Position numbers and translations under genes: made by a program. DNA of 64,000 nt from Warburgia ugandensis (lineage: Eukaryota; Streptophyta; Magnoliopsida; Canellales; Canellaceae), in assembly GCA_035236585.1 (NCBI GenBank), contig CP141133.1, positions 46,641,729 through 46,705,728 on the forward strand. The letters run 5' to 3'. Positions 37,438-49,296 of this stretch are shown in pieces. The notes beneath the pieces were generated by a model. That model was not told the DNA's origin and searched no databases. It saw only the letters and a program-made list of their open reading frames with translations. The first letter of the stretch is position 1. Each line of letters begins with the position of its first letter.

Positions 37438-37684
37438 TGTGTACTGCTACACCCAAAAAAATAAACACAAAACGCATCTAGCATTCCACTAGAAAAGGAT
37501 GTTTTTATGTGCTTGAAAATAATTGGAATTAATGTAAAGCTAACCTACATTACAATGTACAAAAGTGGTATAAATAGTTGCGAATAGCCCTCCCACAGTA
37601 GATAAGAAAAAACTATCAAAGGTACTTTTTAAATGCATGAGCTACTACAGTCCTCGCACTTTCTAAATATATAACCTTACTTCT
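37438..37684 (-). repeat. Chromovirus 5' LTR, left part
   Basis: It starts tgtgtactgctacac on the plus strand and aligns with 14019-14230 (cttgaaaataattgga, agtggtataaat, aaaaaactatcaaa). It is cut by element E; cttct at 37680-37684 is the target duplication and the LTR resumes at 58320. Confidence 0.83.
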
Positions 37685-40600
37685 TGTGACACCCCAAGTT
37701 TTTCCCAAAACAATTTCGCATTTTTTTTGGAAAGGTGGTGCATCAATATTTTTAGAAATTCAAAAACAGCCAAAAACATGTTCTTTGAAATTCATTTTTC
37801 CAAAAACCTGGATGTCATCTTAACTCCCATACTGTACATAATATAGTTTTTATAGAAGATAGTCATACATTTTATGAAACAACGGGACCCATCCAGTGGT
37901 TCACATACACAGCCCCTATAATCATTATACCAAATGTCCATGTAGCATAATCCAAATAATTAACTACACAATACAAAAAATTTAACAAAATATATACATG
38001 AGCGCAAAAGTATGGTTGTTGAACTCCTCTTGCTTGAGTATGTCTTCTCCTATATGTCTGTATCTAAGATATTGTAAACATATAACATTTACAATATCTT
38101 AGCAAACTATGCTTGGTAGGGGAAAGTTAAGAAAACATGTTAATTACATATGAATTAAGAATTTTACATCAATTAAAATAGTCAATTTCATCATGATGCT
38201 TATATAGGATGAAGTTTACAACATAGTTCATAATTCAATAATTTCATTAATAATTCCATTATCTGCAAGTCATTGATAAAATAGCTATTTATAATTCTTC
38301 TTCATCATATGAATATAATAATCACAATTTAGATATTACACTTTACATGATATATTTAATATATATAATTCACTGGTATTTTAAATATTTATCATTATCA
38401 TTTTTCATATGATACCATACACCAATTTTATGCACCATACTCTGCATAATATATCTACCCATTCACTTCCCCATACAAAATCTTTTATAAAACTATGCCC
38501 TTCAGCATATACATATAGGACTATATCATATATATTAAAATCGTTAAAAGTCATACAAAGTTATGAACATAGTCCCTAAGTTTTATAACCTACATTCCCA
38601 AACTATAAAAGGTCTCATACATATACCCCTTACCATACGGGGTTTATAAAACTCCAGCCGCTGCTGGTAACATGATAAAAGGCATCTCATCATGCCATGG
38701 CATTACACTATGCCTATCATATGTGCATCATAATGCAAAATACTCAAGGACTACTATGCTGTAGTCTAAATCCGTACAGCACGCTCGGATAACAGCATAA
38801 TAATCCATTAATACCAATTGTGGAAATAACAAAGTCCATGTCCGCATTGGTGAGGATCCTGACTCTCACAGTGGTGGCCTTCCCCTGATTGCCCCACCCT
38901 ACATTTAGGCTCTCTTTGGGCATGTTATCCATCATATAAATTTTAGGAAGCGGGTGGCCAAACTCTCATAACATCCCTAGCATAGCATCCCCAGTCCTCA
39001 GGCCATGTAAAACAAAACTCTCAGGCCACCACGCTTGAATGTAAAATAATAATATATAGGCATCTTGCCTATCCATAATATATATGAATATCTCATCATA
39101 ATCATAACATCCTCACTTATTAGATGATCACCCACCAAGGATGTAATGTAAAATCCTATACTCATACACCGCATATGATGTAATGGTACCCATGTATCAT
39201 AAATGTCTCTTTTATCACAATAACAACTATGATATTTTTAAGAACAGATCATGTGTATCCTTTAATATCATTAAGTACGCTTCAATTATAAGCATGTCAT
39301 TAATGTAGTATTTCAATTAACAAATTTTCATCATCCACAAGTAAACATTTTTCATCATCATATATCATATGAAATGCACAATTTAAATGACATAATATCT
39401 ATCATAAGAATAAGATCACGTTTAAAACATGTATCTTACTATAAAGACATGCTTTCTTAATTCTCCACCTACCTCGTGTAATGAGTTCAACCATTTCCCA
39501 CTAGTTGATCGACGACGCTTGCAAAGTCTCATAAATCCATATTGATCTAGTCCTTGTTCTTCAAATGAATTCACCAAATCAAGTAATCAATTAGTAATCC
39601 TAAGGGAATAATCCTTTTTAACAACTTTTATGGTATGAACCATAGAATTTAATCCTATTCCATAGCTAAATTCCTTGATTGATCTTAGCCGTGGCTCTAG
39701 GTTAGCGAGATCATCTCTAGTAGGCTTCTAATCCTAATATCTTATAGGATTTGTGATTGACATGTCCTAAGGGTCATGATAGACTATTTGGATAGGAAAA
39801 GTGAAGCCAGATCACCACTAATCAGATGACCTGACCTCTGATCACAGGTTTGATAATTTCAACAGTTGGCTCTTCCCAGATTGATATTTAGGAAGATGTG
39901 TTTTGTTACTCGCATCATAAGGATCACAAAGGTACTCTTGGATTTCCAAAACTCCTCCTAGATTGTTCAAAATCCAAGTTTGAAGGTTAAAGGTTAAACT
40001 GGGTCATGCTAGTGATAGGGAAACATAGGAGAGAAGTGATGGCAACTAGACTGTTCACGGCTGAGCTCAGTAGAGAAAGGAAAATGGGGAGATGGAGGCA
40101 GATGGCACCGAAATCTAGGCACGCCAGCACACCTAAAGGTCTGGTCATGCCGGTGCCCCATAGAAAGATAGAGCGAATGGGATCCTAGCTTGCCAACCTA
40201 CCCTTGGTCTTGCTGAGCTGGTGACAAAAAAGAAAAAGGTTGGTAGTTGCCGGTGATGCTCTGGTCACTACTCGGAACCAGGTGACTGAAAAAATGAAGA
40301 AGGGGGAAGGGATAAGTAGAGGAAAAAGGGGTAGACCGGCCAACTCCACAACTGAGCTGTGCAGATGGTGGAAGAAGATCAGAGGGAAGATGGGTGGCCG
40401 ATGATAGAGGAGGGATGATGATTGAGCGCGGTACATTAATGTAGTGCTGAAAAATTTAGATCTAAGGGGGGGGTGGGGGGGCGTACTTGGCATTGGGATC
40501 TGGGCACGCTGGCCTGCTTGAAGTCCTAGCCATGCTGGTGCCTAAAAGAAAATAGGGGAGGAGAGATGGGTAGCGTGACCAGCCTGCCCACATGCACGTC

Positions 40601-41562
40601 AAGCTAGCTACACTAAAGTGAAGCCCGGTCAGGGGAAGAAACAAAGAAAGAAAAGGGGTTTTGACTACTTCAACGCCTGCTCCCTAGATCTAGCCAAAGA
40701 TCAGTAGAGAGGGATTTGATGCCAGAGAGGAAGATGGCGATTTGGTGTACTACAAGTAGAAGGGAAATAGGGTGAAGGGTTTCTTCTTGGTCGCCGAAAA
40801 ACACAGCCCACTATGGATCTGCTCAGAGAAGAGAAGAGCTAGGGTTTGCTATGGGTGGCCAAAAAGATGCCCGAGAAGGGGGTTTCTTCTGTGTTTTCGT
40901 CATCCAATTGGAGGAGGGTTTCAAGATGAAGAGAGAGCAAGAGGGGCGTAATCGGTGGAGGAAATGGAGGGAGCAATTTTCTCTGTTGCCGGTGAGCTAG
41001 CTACAGCTATTGCGTCAAGAGCAATGTCGACGGCGGTTAGTCTAAGAGAGAGAGAGAGAGAGCCAGACCTGACATTACGTCAAGTTTCCAATATGATGGG
41101 GTGCCAATATCAATTTGGCCCCCTTCCGTTAAGTTATGTTTTTTTTTTTAATCTTTTAATTACCATATGGCCCATGAATTCGATTGCCCATAACTTCTTC
41201 ATTCGGACTCTGTTTTCAGCGTTCTTTGGCTCGTTGGATTCTATTTTCTGAGTACTATATAATGGTTTTATTTTAGTTCCAAATTATACTTCTATAAAAA
41301 AATATATACTTCTTGAAAACTCATAACCTACTCATGAAATAGTAAAATTTTAGGGTGAAATTCATCCGAACTCCGATTTCAATGTTCTTTATGTCGTTAG
41401 ACTCGATTTTTTGAGTACATTCTAAATATTCATTCTTCCACTCAAAATTCCATTTCTATAAAAATTTATTTTCTTTGGGTCAAAAATTCCAATTATATTC
41501 TAAAATTCCAATTTCACATAATAATGCCCAGAATAGTATTTACAAAATCTGGGGTTGTTACA
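37685..41562 (-). repeat. Element E left LTR (sense 3' LTR), 3878 bp
   Basis: Uninterrupted copy, TGTGACACCCC to GGGGTTGTTACA on the plus strand. It contains the hairpin at 38064-38102, a block shared with A/B/C near 38740-39000, a GC-richer part at 40000-41100 with G runs at 40467-40481, and (AG)n at 41047-41062. Open frames at 40006-40644 on both strands are composition effects and match no family. About 170 bp around 40950-41120 is absent from the right LTR. Confidence 0.92.
38064..38102. other. Conserved LTR hairpin, E left LTR
   Basis: Perfect 15-bp arms ctaagatattgtaaa and tttacaatatcttag with a 9-nt loop, 379 bp from the LTR end, followed by caaactatgcttggtagggg. Confidence 0.78.
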
Positions 41563-44500
41563 ATCTTCTGCTTAATTGAATTTCGTCATTAAAATTCTTT
41601 TCATGCTATATGTCAAACTGTTCTAAGAGTATTCTCATCTCATCACAAACTTAATTTCTTATAATTCCTTCCATGAAACAATATCCTCCAAAATATAACT
41701 GATCTTTAACTTAACTAAAAACATTCCACTTAATGCGTCGCTTTTCCATCTACCATAAACAATAAGGGACCGCTCTCTCTGTGCCACTCTATTATTTGAC
41801 CTTTACTTGATAAGCCATCAAAACAATAAATTTTTGACTATTTTTTTCTTTTGTTTCAACTTCCAACATCCTTTGATTGTAACAATTCTTTGAACACATA
41901 ATCTTTATCTCCAACTCAACTTTTCTATTTTCTCATCCTTTTTTTTTCTCTTTGTAATAACTTCAAAGAGTGACTATACATCTCTGAACTTAAATTAAAT
42001 CTCTACTGCATGTATTTAATCAATCCTAACATTAGGAAACTGCCTATCTTTTAGAATTCAAGTATCATACTTGTAACAAAATTTCAGCATAGTCTCCTCT
42101 GTTTTTGGACTTACGTATTTAACGCATGCGATTGCAATACACCTGATAAATCGTTCATACATACATAATATCTTTATGAGACTCTATCTCGTCACATTCC
42201 AACATCCATCATAATAAAAGAATTCATTCATCCCATGCATTCACCTGATATGACAGATTTTCAAAATAATACAATTTGATTACCCATCTCCACAACATGA
42301 TATGAAATATTCAAATCTTTCCAAGGTACATTGCAACACATTTCAAAATCATCAACTGATAACTACTTAACAACACATGCATCACCATCACAACCACATA
42401 TGATGTAAAATTTTCATGTCAGTCCATAGAACTCTATCAACTTATCTCCTAAATCACATTGGTTTAGTTATATGGAAGTTGCAATTTCAATGAAAAATCA
42501 AAGACACTTTAATAAAACTTATCTAGGATGTAAAATCACAACCTTTCACCAAACACTTTCCATCACTTCATCATATGTTCAAAATAGATAACTTTTCATT
42601 TCATCAACAATCACTTAATATAAGATATCATTTCATATCATAACATTTTCATTGTATTCACCAATAACTCTTTCAAGCTCATTCACCAATTTCACATATG
42701 GAATCAAAATAAAGTGATCACCATTTAAATCAAAGAACATTATCAAATTCCAATTTACTGAAATAAGATGTACAGCCTTAAAGTCTTATAATCAACAACA
42801 ATGCTCTTTAACTTAAGCATCAACGAAACATACAAACATAGATGCTAAGGATACCACATATGATTCAGAATTTAGTATCTAAACTTACCTCCTTTTGTAT
42901 AAATTCAAACACTGAAATAATGCATCCATTGTTTCTCAAATGCTATGAATCTAATATCATTAAATGAACAACTGATTTTGCACTAACTATGCATTCACAT
43001 TGGACTACTTACATAACATCAATGGTGTTTCCAAACATCAACATATTATCATCATGATCCCAATGTTGAGACTTCAATGCTTTCATCAATACAAACAAAT
43101 ACAACTATTTGTCATCTTCTCCAATGACATATGATTCAAATGAATTTCTTCAATTCATTTATCACATGAGGTTTATATCCTATATTCTCATATATATTAA
43201 CAGGTACTCTTCATCAGAAGAGTCCAATTTCATAGCATCGATCAACTGCTAGTGGAATAAACTCAAAGTCCATCAATCAATGATGGAATATCTCTAATTC
43301 GGATATAATTCACATGTCAGATCTAATCTTTCAAAATACATAGTTCGAGAACCTTTCTCGAAATAAAATACATATCCACATCACTTATTTTCTTAAAGTA
43401 TGTCAGCTTTCAAAGCTGGTGTCTATTTTTCATTTCTTATTATTACCATATTTTTACATATCCTACATGCCATCCTACCTGTGTTGGGATATGAATTCAT
43501 CATCAAATCATCACTAGTCAACCAACTAAAGATGTTTATCAGAAACATTCCTTTCTCATTTAACAATGGTTTATTGTAATGTAATTTACTTCTTTATCAT
43601 GCATCATTTTTCTTGATTGAGTGGTTTATTTTACCAAGCACACATCCCATTTACAAAGAGAAGGAATAGACCAATGTGTTGATGATTTCTGGGGCTCATA
43701 AGATGGACAATAGAAAGAAAAGGAGTATCATCTGGGTTAGCCGGAGGGAAAAATCCTGGAGTTTTCTGTGGGTCCAGTTATTGTAGCTTCAAATGGAGTA
43801 GCTGGATTGCTAGAATGCTGATAGTAAGGGAAACTGAAGAGGAAAGAGCAAAATGAAAAACAATAATTTATTGTACTCGAATTTTGATGTTTCTCATGCA
43901 CACTTAATTTTAACTAAATAACTTTTACTTTAAGGAGCACACACATGAATATACAATGTATAAGGAAAAGTGAATAGAAAGGGTGGAAAAGAAAAACAAC
44001 AGTTTCTTGTAATAGAATTTAAGTCTTCATCATGCATAGTTATTTGCAACCAAACAGTTTTTACTTTAGGGAGCATACACCTAAAAATGAAATGTATAGG
44101 AAAAGGAAATAAGCAAAGGAAATATGAAGAGGCAAGAATATGAGGACATAGGGGAAGTAGCATGAGAATGGTCTAAGGAAACTAGAGATAGAGTAGAAGA
44201 AGGCTACAAGTCTAGGTAGAGCAAGAAGAATACAATGAGGTATATGAAGAGAATAGCAATAATGATGAAAACAATTAAAAGCTAGAATTTGGGAATGCAT
44301 GGGATGTCTCTTGTGCAACGATTTTAACTCATTTTCATTTTCTTATATTTACCAACCTTTACCTCCATATTTCTTCTCATTCTTACATCATTCATCATTT
44401 ATAATAACTATAGTTGTCAACAATACATGTTATTCTCAAGAAAGGTATTCATTCATTTATAGTTGATATAGTGAGTGATTTTAACATATTTTGTCTTCTA

Positions 44501-45852
44501 AATAAGAAGATTATCACACCATTACAATGTGCTTTCATCTTTGTGACAATCCATATTGTCTAACAATTTGCAATTCCATATAATATGGGTATCATACCTA
44601 TGTCCATCATACCAATTGATGGTATCATGGCCAAATCCATCATAACAATGAGGATAAGCATATCATTCTTTCAATAAGACATAATAAACATTTCTTTGAA
44701 TAAGTCCTTGTAACATTGACTTATCCATCAACTGGAGTTATCATATCAACTCCATCATTAAACTTTTCATTAACACATTCATATTTAGCATGTTTATACA
44801 TAATAGAGAAATACACAATTCTTAATTTATCCAGAGTTTTGGTGTGGATCATTGGTTTCTTAAACATATATGAGATTATACATATAGGTATATTATGCAT
44901 AATGTTTCATGATTAGCTTTGTCATGAGTTTTTCTCCATTTTGGTAATTATCTCACACTATTATGGTAATAAGTTTATTGTCAAATGCTTCAATTTTCTT
45001 AGATTAAAATATAATTTTTTCAAACATAGATTCTTCATATGTGATGTATGAGTCTTACTCTAGGACCCTATCCTGATGAACTTTCTTCCATAAACTAAAA
45101 CAAATTCCTTGAATTCCTTCAAGCAGTATTGTCTCTACATATTCCTTTAACCTGTAGTTTCAAAAATACTCATTTAGTCTTATGTCATATGGTAGTTCTA
45201 ACTTTCATTTCTATGAAAGTTTGCAATTCTTCTAAGTTTCTTTATGTTGAACCTATCCTTTATCAATTGTTTCTATTTCTTCTCTTCAATTTGCCACTCC
45301 TTAAGTCACCTCTATTTCATCATCTTCTGATAGAAACCAAGGCTACACTCTATATTTTTCTGTGTAGACCTTTCTAATCTATTATTTGTCTCTTTTCAAA
45401 CTGACTACTCTTACACTTGGTCTATGTTACCAATGAGTATATACCTATGTTGTGAATTCACATTGATACTGGGCATATTTTCTATTTAACCTTAGGTAGA
45501 AGCATTTTACACAGCTATATGCTATGGTATTTAGGTACCTTAACAGGTAAAAGGATGTTTTACGACACTAACTTAGCCATTTCTACTAACTACTCTTTTG
45601 GTCCACTATTCACCATAATGGAATCGTTAATTCCTTAAATCATTCTCCTAGTTGTCTTATTAGGGGCATCTCCTTATGGTTTACTATCCCTCTATAAACT
45701 AGTTATACTAACTTACTCTTTCTAATACTTAACTCATTCCATTCTAAATACTTATCTCAACTCACTACATCCTAACCTATATTTGGATTATTATCCTTTT
45801 TGTTGGATGTAAAGGGGCAGCAAGTGACTAGATGAACCACTCTAATGCCAAC
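41563..45852 (-). other. Element E interior, non-coding
   Basis: 4.29 kb with no recognisable gag or pol. The plus strand is poor in G: in the 60 bases from 42241 I count 5 G and 14 C. At 41565-41596 the minus strand reads NFNDEIQLSRR directly before the LTR, a relic of the pol end and PPT. Next to the right LTR, 45838-45852 gives TTGGCATTAGAGTGG, a changed initiator-Met PBS. The open frames at 43930-44318, 44716-44916 and 45129-45377 are hydrophobic translations of AT-rich DNA and match nothing. Confidence 0.8.
41565..41596 (-). other. Relic of pol C-terminus and PPT, element E
   Basis: The minus strand reads AATTTTAATGACGAAATTC then a purine-rich stretch to the LTR start TGTAACAACC. It translates as NFNDEIQL, the same motif as in F (NFEDEILLRE at 49267-49296). 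Confidence 0.6.
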
Positions 45853-46231
45853 TATGACATCTAGGGTTTTTCCCAAAAAAAGTTCGCATTTATTTTGGAA
45901 AGGTGGTGCACCAATATTTTTAAAAATTCAAAAATAGCTGAAAACATGTTCTTTGAAATTCATTTTTCCAAAAACCTGGATGTCACCTCAACTCCCATAC
46001 CATACATAATATAATTCTTATAGAAGATAGACATACATTTAATGAAACAACAGGACCCATCCAGTGGTTCACATACACAACCCCTATAATCATTATACTA
46101 AATGTCCAAGCAGTATAATCCAAATAACTAACTACACAATACAAAAACATTAACAAAATATATAACTGAGCACAGAAGTATGGCTGTTGAACTCCTCTTG
46201 CTTGTGTATGTCTTCTCTTGTATGTCAGTAT

Positions 46232-46270
46232 CTGAGATAATGTAAACATAAAACATTTACAATATCTCAA
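46232..46270. other. Conserved LTR hairpin, E right LTR
   Basis: Arms ctgagataatgtaaa and tttacaatatctcaa pair at 13 of 15 positions, 379 bp from the LTR end. The inner position shows G-C, where the left LTR has A-T. Confidence 0.7.
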
Positions 46271-46329
46271 CAAGCTATGCTTGGTAGGGGAGAGTTAAGA
46301 AAATATGTTAATTACATATGAATTAAGAA

Positions 46330-46758
46330 AGGATAGAATTAGAAATGTTTAGCAGTTAAGGAACATCATACTCATAGGATGAGCATTGCAGAAATGAGGA
46401 TGTTGAGATGGATGAGTGGTAAGACAAGAAAGGATAGAATTAGAAATGAAAATATTAGAGAAAATCTAGGGGTAGCACCAATAGGTAACAAGATGAGGGA
46501 CACTAGACTTGGATGGTTTGGACATGTTCAAAGGAGACCAACAATGGCACCAGTTAGAAGGAGTGAGGCAATACAAGTAGAAGGTTCTAAAAGGGTAAGG
46601 AGAAGGACCAAAAGAACATGGATAGAAGTAGTGATGAAAGATTTAAAAACCTTGGGACTAAATGAAGCCATGGTATTTAATAGAGTGGAATGGAGGAATA
46701 AGATTCATGTGGCCGACCCCTAATTGGGATAAGGTCTTGATGATGATGATGATGATGA
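46330..46758 (+). mobile_element. RTE-clade LINE, 5'-truncated 3' end
   Basis: The open frame 46379-46723 (114 codons) reads RMLRWMSGKTRKDRIRNENI, LGWFGHVQRRP and WRNKIHVADP to a stop, the C-terminal end of plant RTE LINE proteins. It is followed by ttgggataaggtcttga and a (TGA)n-like tail at 46738-46758, usual for RTE elements. It is inserted in the right E LTR only. The target reads gaattaagaa-tttta-catcaatt in the left LTR; here tttta is missing and no target duplication is seen. The first 18-23 bases repeat an internal part of the same LINE (46426-46448). Confidence 0.88.
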
Positions 46759-46821
46759 CATCAATTAAAATATTCAATTTCATCATGATGCTTATATGGG
46801 AAGAAGTTTACAACATAGTTC

Positions 46822-49260
46822 TGTGACGACCCGGGTTTTCCCATGCATTTTTAAATGCAATATCTAATTCCTAAGGTGGGATGTATCCCTATTTGAAAAC
46901 CATTTTATAAAAACCATGCAATGCAGCGCAAAATATTTTGTTTTAAACTCATTTTGAAAACCCCGAGTGTCATTTGTTTTCACAACAACCAAAGTAGTTT
47001 TTGAAATTTTCAGAAATCATAAATGTCTTCCCAGGTCTATCCAAATACAACACAACTGTAAATAAATACAAATACATGTCCAAAGGGTAGAGTGCTTACT
47101 TACATGTATAATTGTCTCTTTTTTATTTACTTGCTCGTAGCACTAACATTTCCTAAGGCATCTTCTACGCGTGAGTGGAACTGTCCTGAAAAATGATATA
47201 TATTTGAGTGAGTATACACTATACTCAGTAAGAGTCTATCACTACTAGTTTTACAATGCATGCTATGTTTCAAATCATATGCTCTTTAAAACATGTGCAT
47301 GTTTGAACACTCATGTTCAATATCGATATTAAAAACCATTGTCGAATTGGAATACTGATGACTTAAAGAATCGCATAATCCAAGTCGAAAGTATCATAGA
47401 TATCATAAACATAATGACATGCATAAGATGCTCAACTGAATCCAACTCATGGATATATGGTATGGTTGACCAACCTCATGTCATGCCTTATGAAATGCAA
47501 GTAAATCCTCAAAAACATAGGGCCCACTATGCCCACGACCTCATCACCGTGTGGTCCCCGGGTACCTAGGGACACAGGGTCATAGCCTCCACGGGGCATA
47601 TGACACTTCGACCCAATGCCGTGACACCAGTGGTAGCCCCCTGTACCACATGTAGTCGCAGCAGGGACATGCCTTTTTGGCGTGGTACCCTTTCCACCTA
47701 ATAGTGGTAGAGGCTGGGAGGCCACCCAGACCTCTCGGCATAGCGCCCACAAGCTTACTAGCCCAAATCATATATGATCAATCAAGCAAAAACCTCTTAT
47801 TCAAAACCTGTCCTCTTTGGGTCCCTCACAACTGCCTGGCCCTCACAACTGCCTACCTAGCGTCTTTTGGGCACTCTAGCGCCTTTTGGTAACCCTCAAG
47901 CACATGCAATTTTTCAAAACTCAATAACCACAAATCATGCAATTTATGCAATAGTTTGCAAAACATGTCTATACATAATGTAGTTATCATATGCATGCTG
48001 AATTTATTTATAAAATTAAGTCATGCTAAACAAGTCATATAACTTATACTTAAAACATGCATTCTCAAAACAATCATGGGCTCTTTTTAAAAGTCTAGTA
48101 GCGATAGAACACCTACCTGGTTTGATCACGCTAGTCCTCGTACGCTCCTGAACATGGTTTAGGGAAACAAGGTTAGCTTGGCCTATTTCTATAGGTTTTA
48201 GAATGGTTGATCTCACTACTTAGACATTAAGGGTTCATTCCCATGCCTATGGGTCTCCTAAGGTCCTAACTGGGCCTTGGTATCATCAGGTTTATAAAAG
48301 TTTAGCGCCCCCTGCCACTATTGTAGTTTAAGGGTCATTCCCACCATAGATAGGGCCTTGATTAGGTACTTTATAGTCTAAGTGTGTCCGTGTCATCGAT
48401 ACAGACACAACGCCTTTTGTAGCGCCTCAATCGGAGTCCTAGAACTCAAGTTATGGGTGTTTTAGTATTTAGAATACATGGACGGCCCACAAGGTGCGTC
48501 CACAGACACACCGGGCCTTCTACCCATTTCCTTGTTTGCGGGCGTGTCCACGGATGCGCCTGTCGAACCAGTACACCCAGGCACTATCCCTGGGTCCTTT
48601 GTGGCTCCCTAGAGCCCCGTTTTGCATGGTTTTTCATGCAAAAACTTGGGAGAACTCATCCTAAGACTAAGGGGGAGATGGGTTTGGAGGGGTTTTGGGC
48701 ATACCTGGTTTGTGGCCGGGTTTTTCTCCACGTTTTCTCCTCTTGTCTGCCTCTCCATGATGGGTTTTTCCCAAGCTTTTGGGCTGCCATTGGAGGCGCC
48801 CAAGAGCTCTATTTATAGAGCTCGGAGAGGGTTCTGGAGGGGGTTCTTACTGCCATGGAATGGCGGTGGAGAAACCTCCAGAATGGCGGTGGTTTCTCCC
48901 CTGCACACCACCGTTCTAGAAGCCTCTAGGAGATTGAAGAAGAGGGGTGCCCGTATCAAAACGGGTCCCTGTGTTTCTCAGGCTAAATCCATTTTTTATG
49001 TAAATTACACTTTTGCCCTTGAACTTCAAAGGGCCATATCTTGCTCACTTTAACTCCGTTTTGGGTGATTTTGGTCTTGTTGGATTCCTTTTTCTGAGAT
49101 GCACCTAAGGTACTATTCTCAGGACCAAATTTCTGGGTCTAGTTAGGGTGAATAGTGAAATGACCAAAATACGCTTATCTCCAAAAAGGGAACTTTTCAT
49201 TTCCTATAAAATGTCCAATTCATTTTTGTTAAAAATAGCATAAATTGCTTGGGCATTACA
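46822..49260 (-). repeat. Element F left LTR (sense 3' LTR)
   Basis: TGTGACGACCCGGG to GCTTGGGCATTACA. It carries the hairpin at 47209-47227 and a GC-rich half at 48280-48980. Open frames there on both strands (48453-49053) recur in the right LTR with the same limits but have no family resemblance; I read them as non-coding LTR sequence. Confidence 0.95.
47209..47227. other. Conserved LTR inverted repeat, F left LTR
   Basis: Perfect 8-bp arms tgagtata and tatactca with loop cac, 387 bp from the LTR sense 3' end. Confidence 0.65.
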
Positions 49261-49266
49261 TTATTA

Positions 49267-49296
49267 TTCCCTTAAAAGAATTTCATCCTCAAAATT
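49267..49296 (-). other. Relic of pol C-terminus, element F
   Basis: The minus strand reads ten codons, NFEDEILLRE, ending a few bases before the LTR. Autonomous Ty3/gypsy elements with similar LTR ends often end pol with such an acidic motif overlapping the PPT, so this looks like the last scrap of a lost pol gene. Confidence 0.65.

Noticed and set aside
40006..40644. Open frames in the GC-richer part of the E left LTR
   Set aside because: They lie in LTR sequence; the right LTR equivalents are shifted or interrupted, so there is no sign of a kept reading frame.
43930..45377. Several hydrophobic open frames in the E interior
   Set aside because: Translations of C/T- and A/T-rich DNA; no conserved motif and no support as genes.
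48453..49053. Open frames of up to 143 codons, repeated at 54502-54782
   Set aside because: The repetition is due to the two F LTRs; no protein family is recognised and both strands are open.
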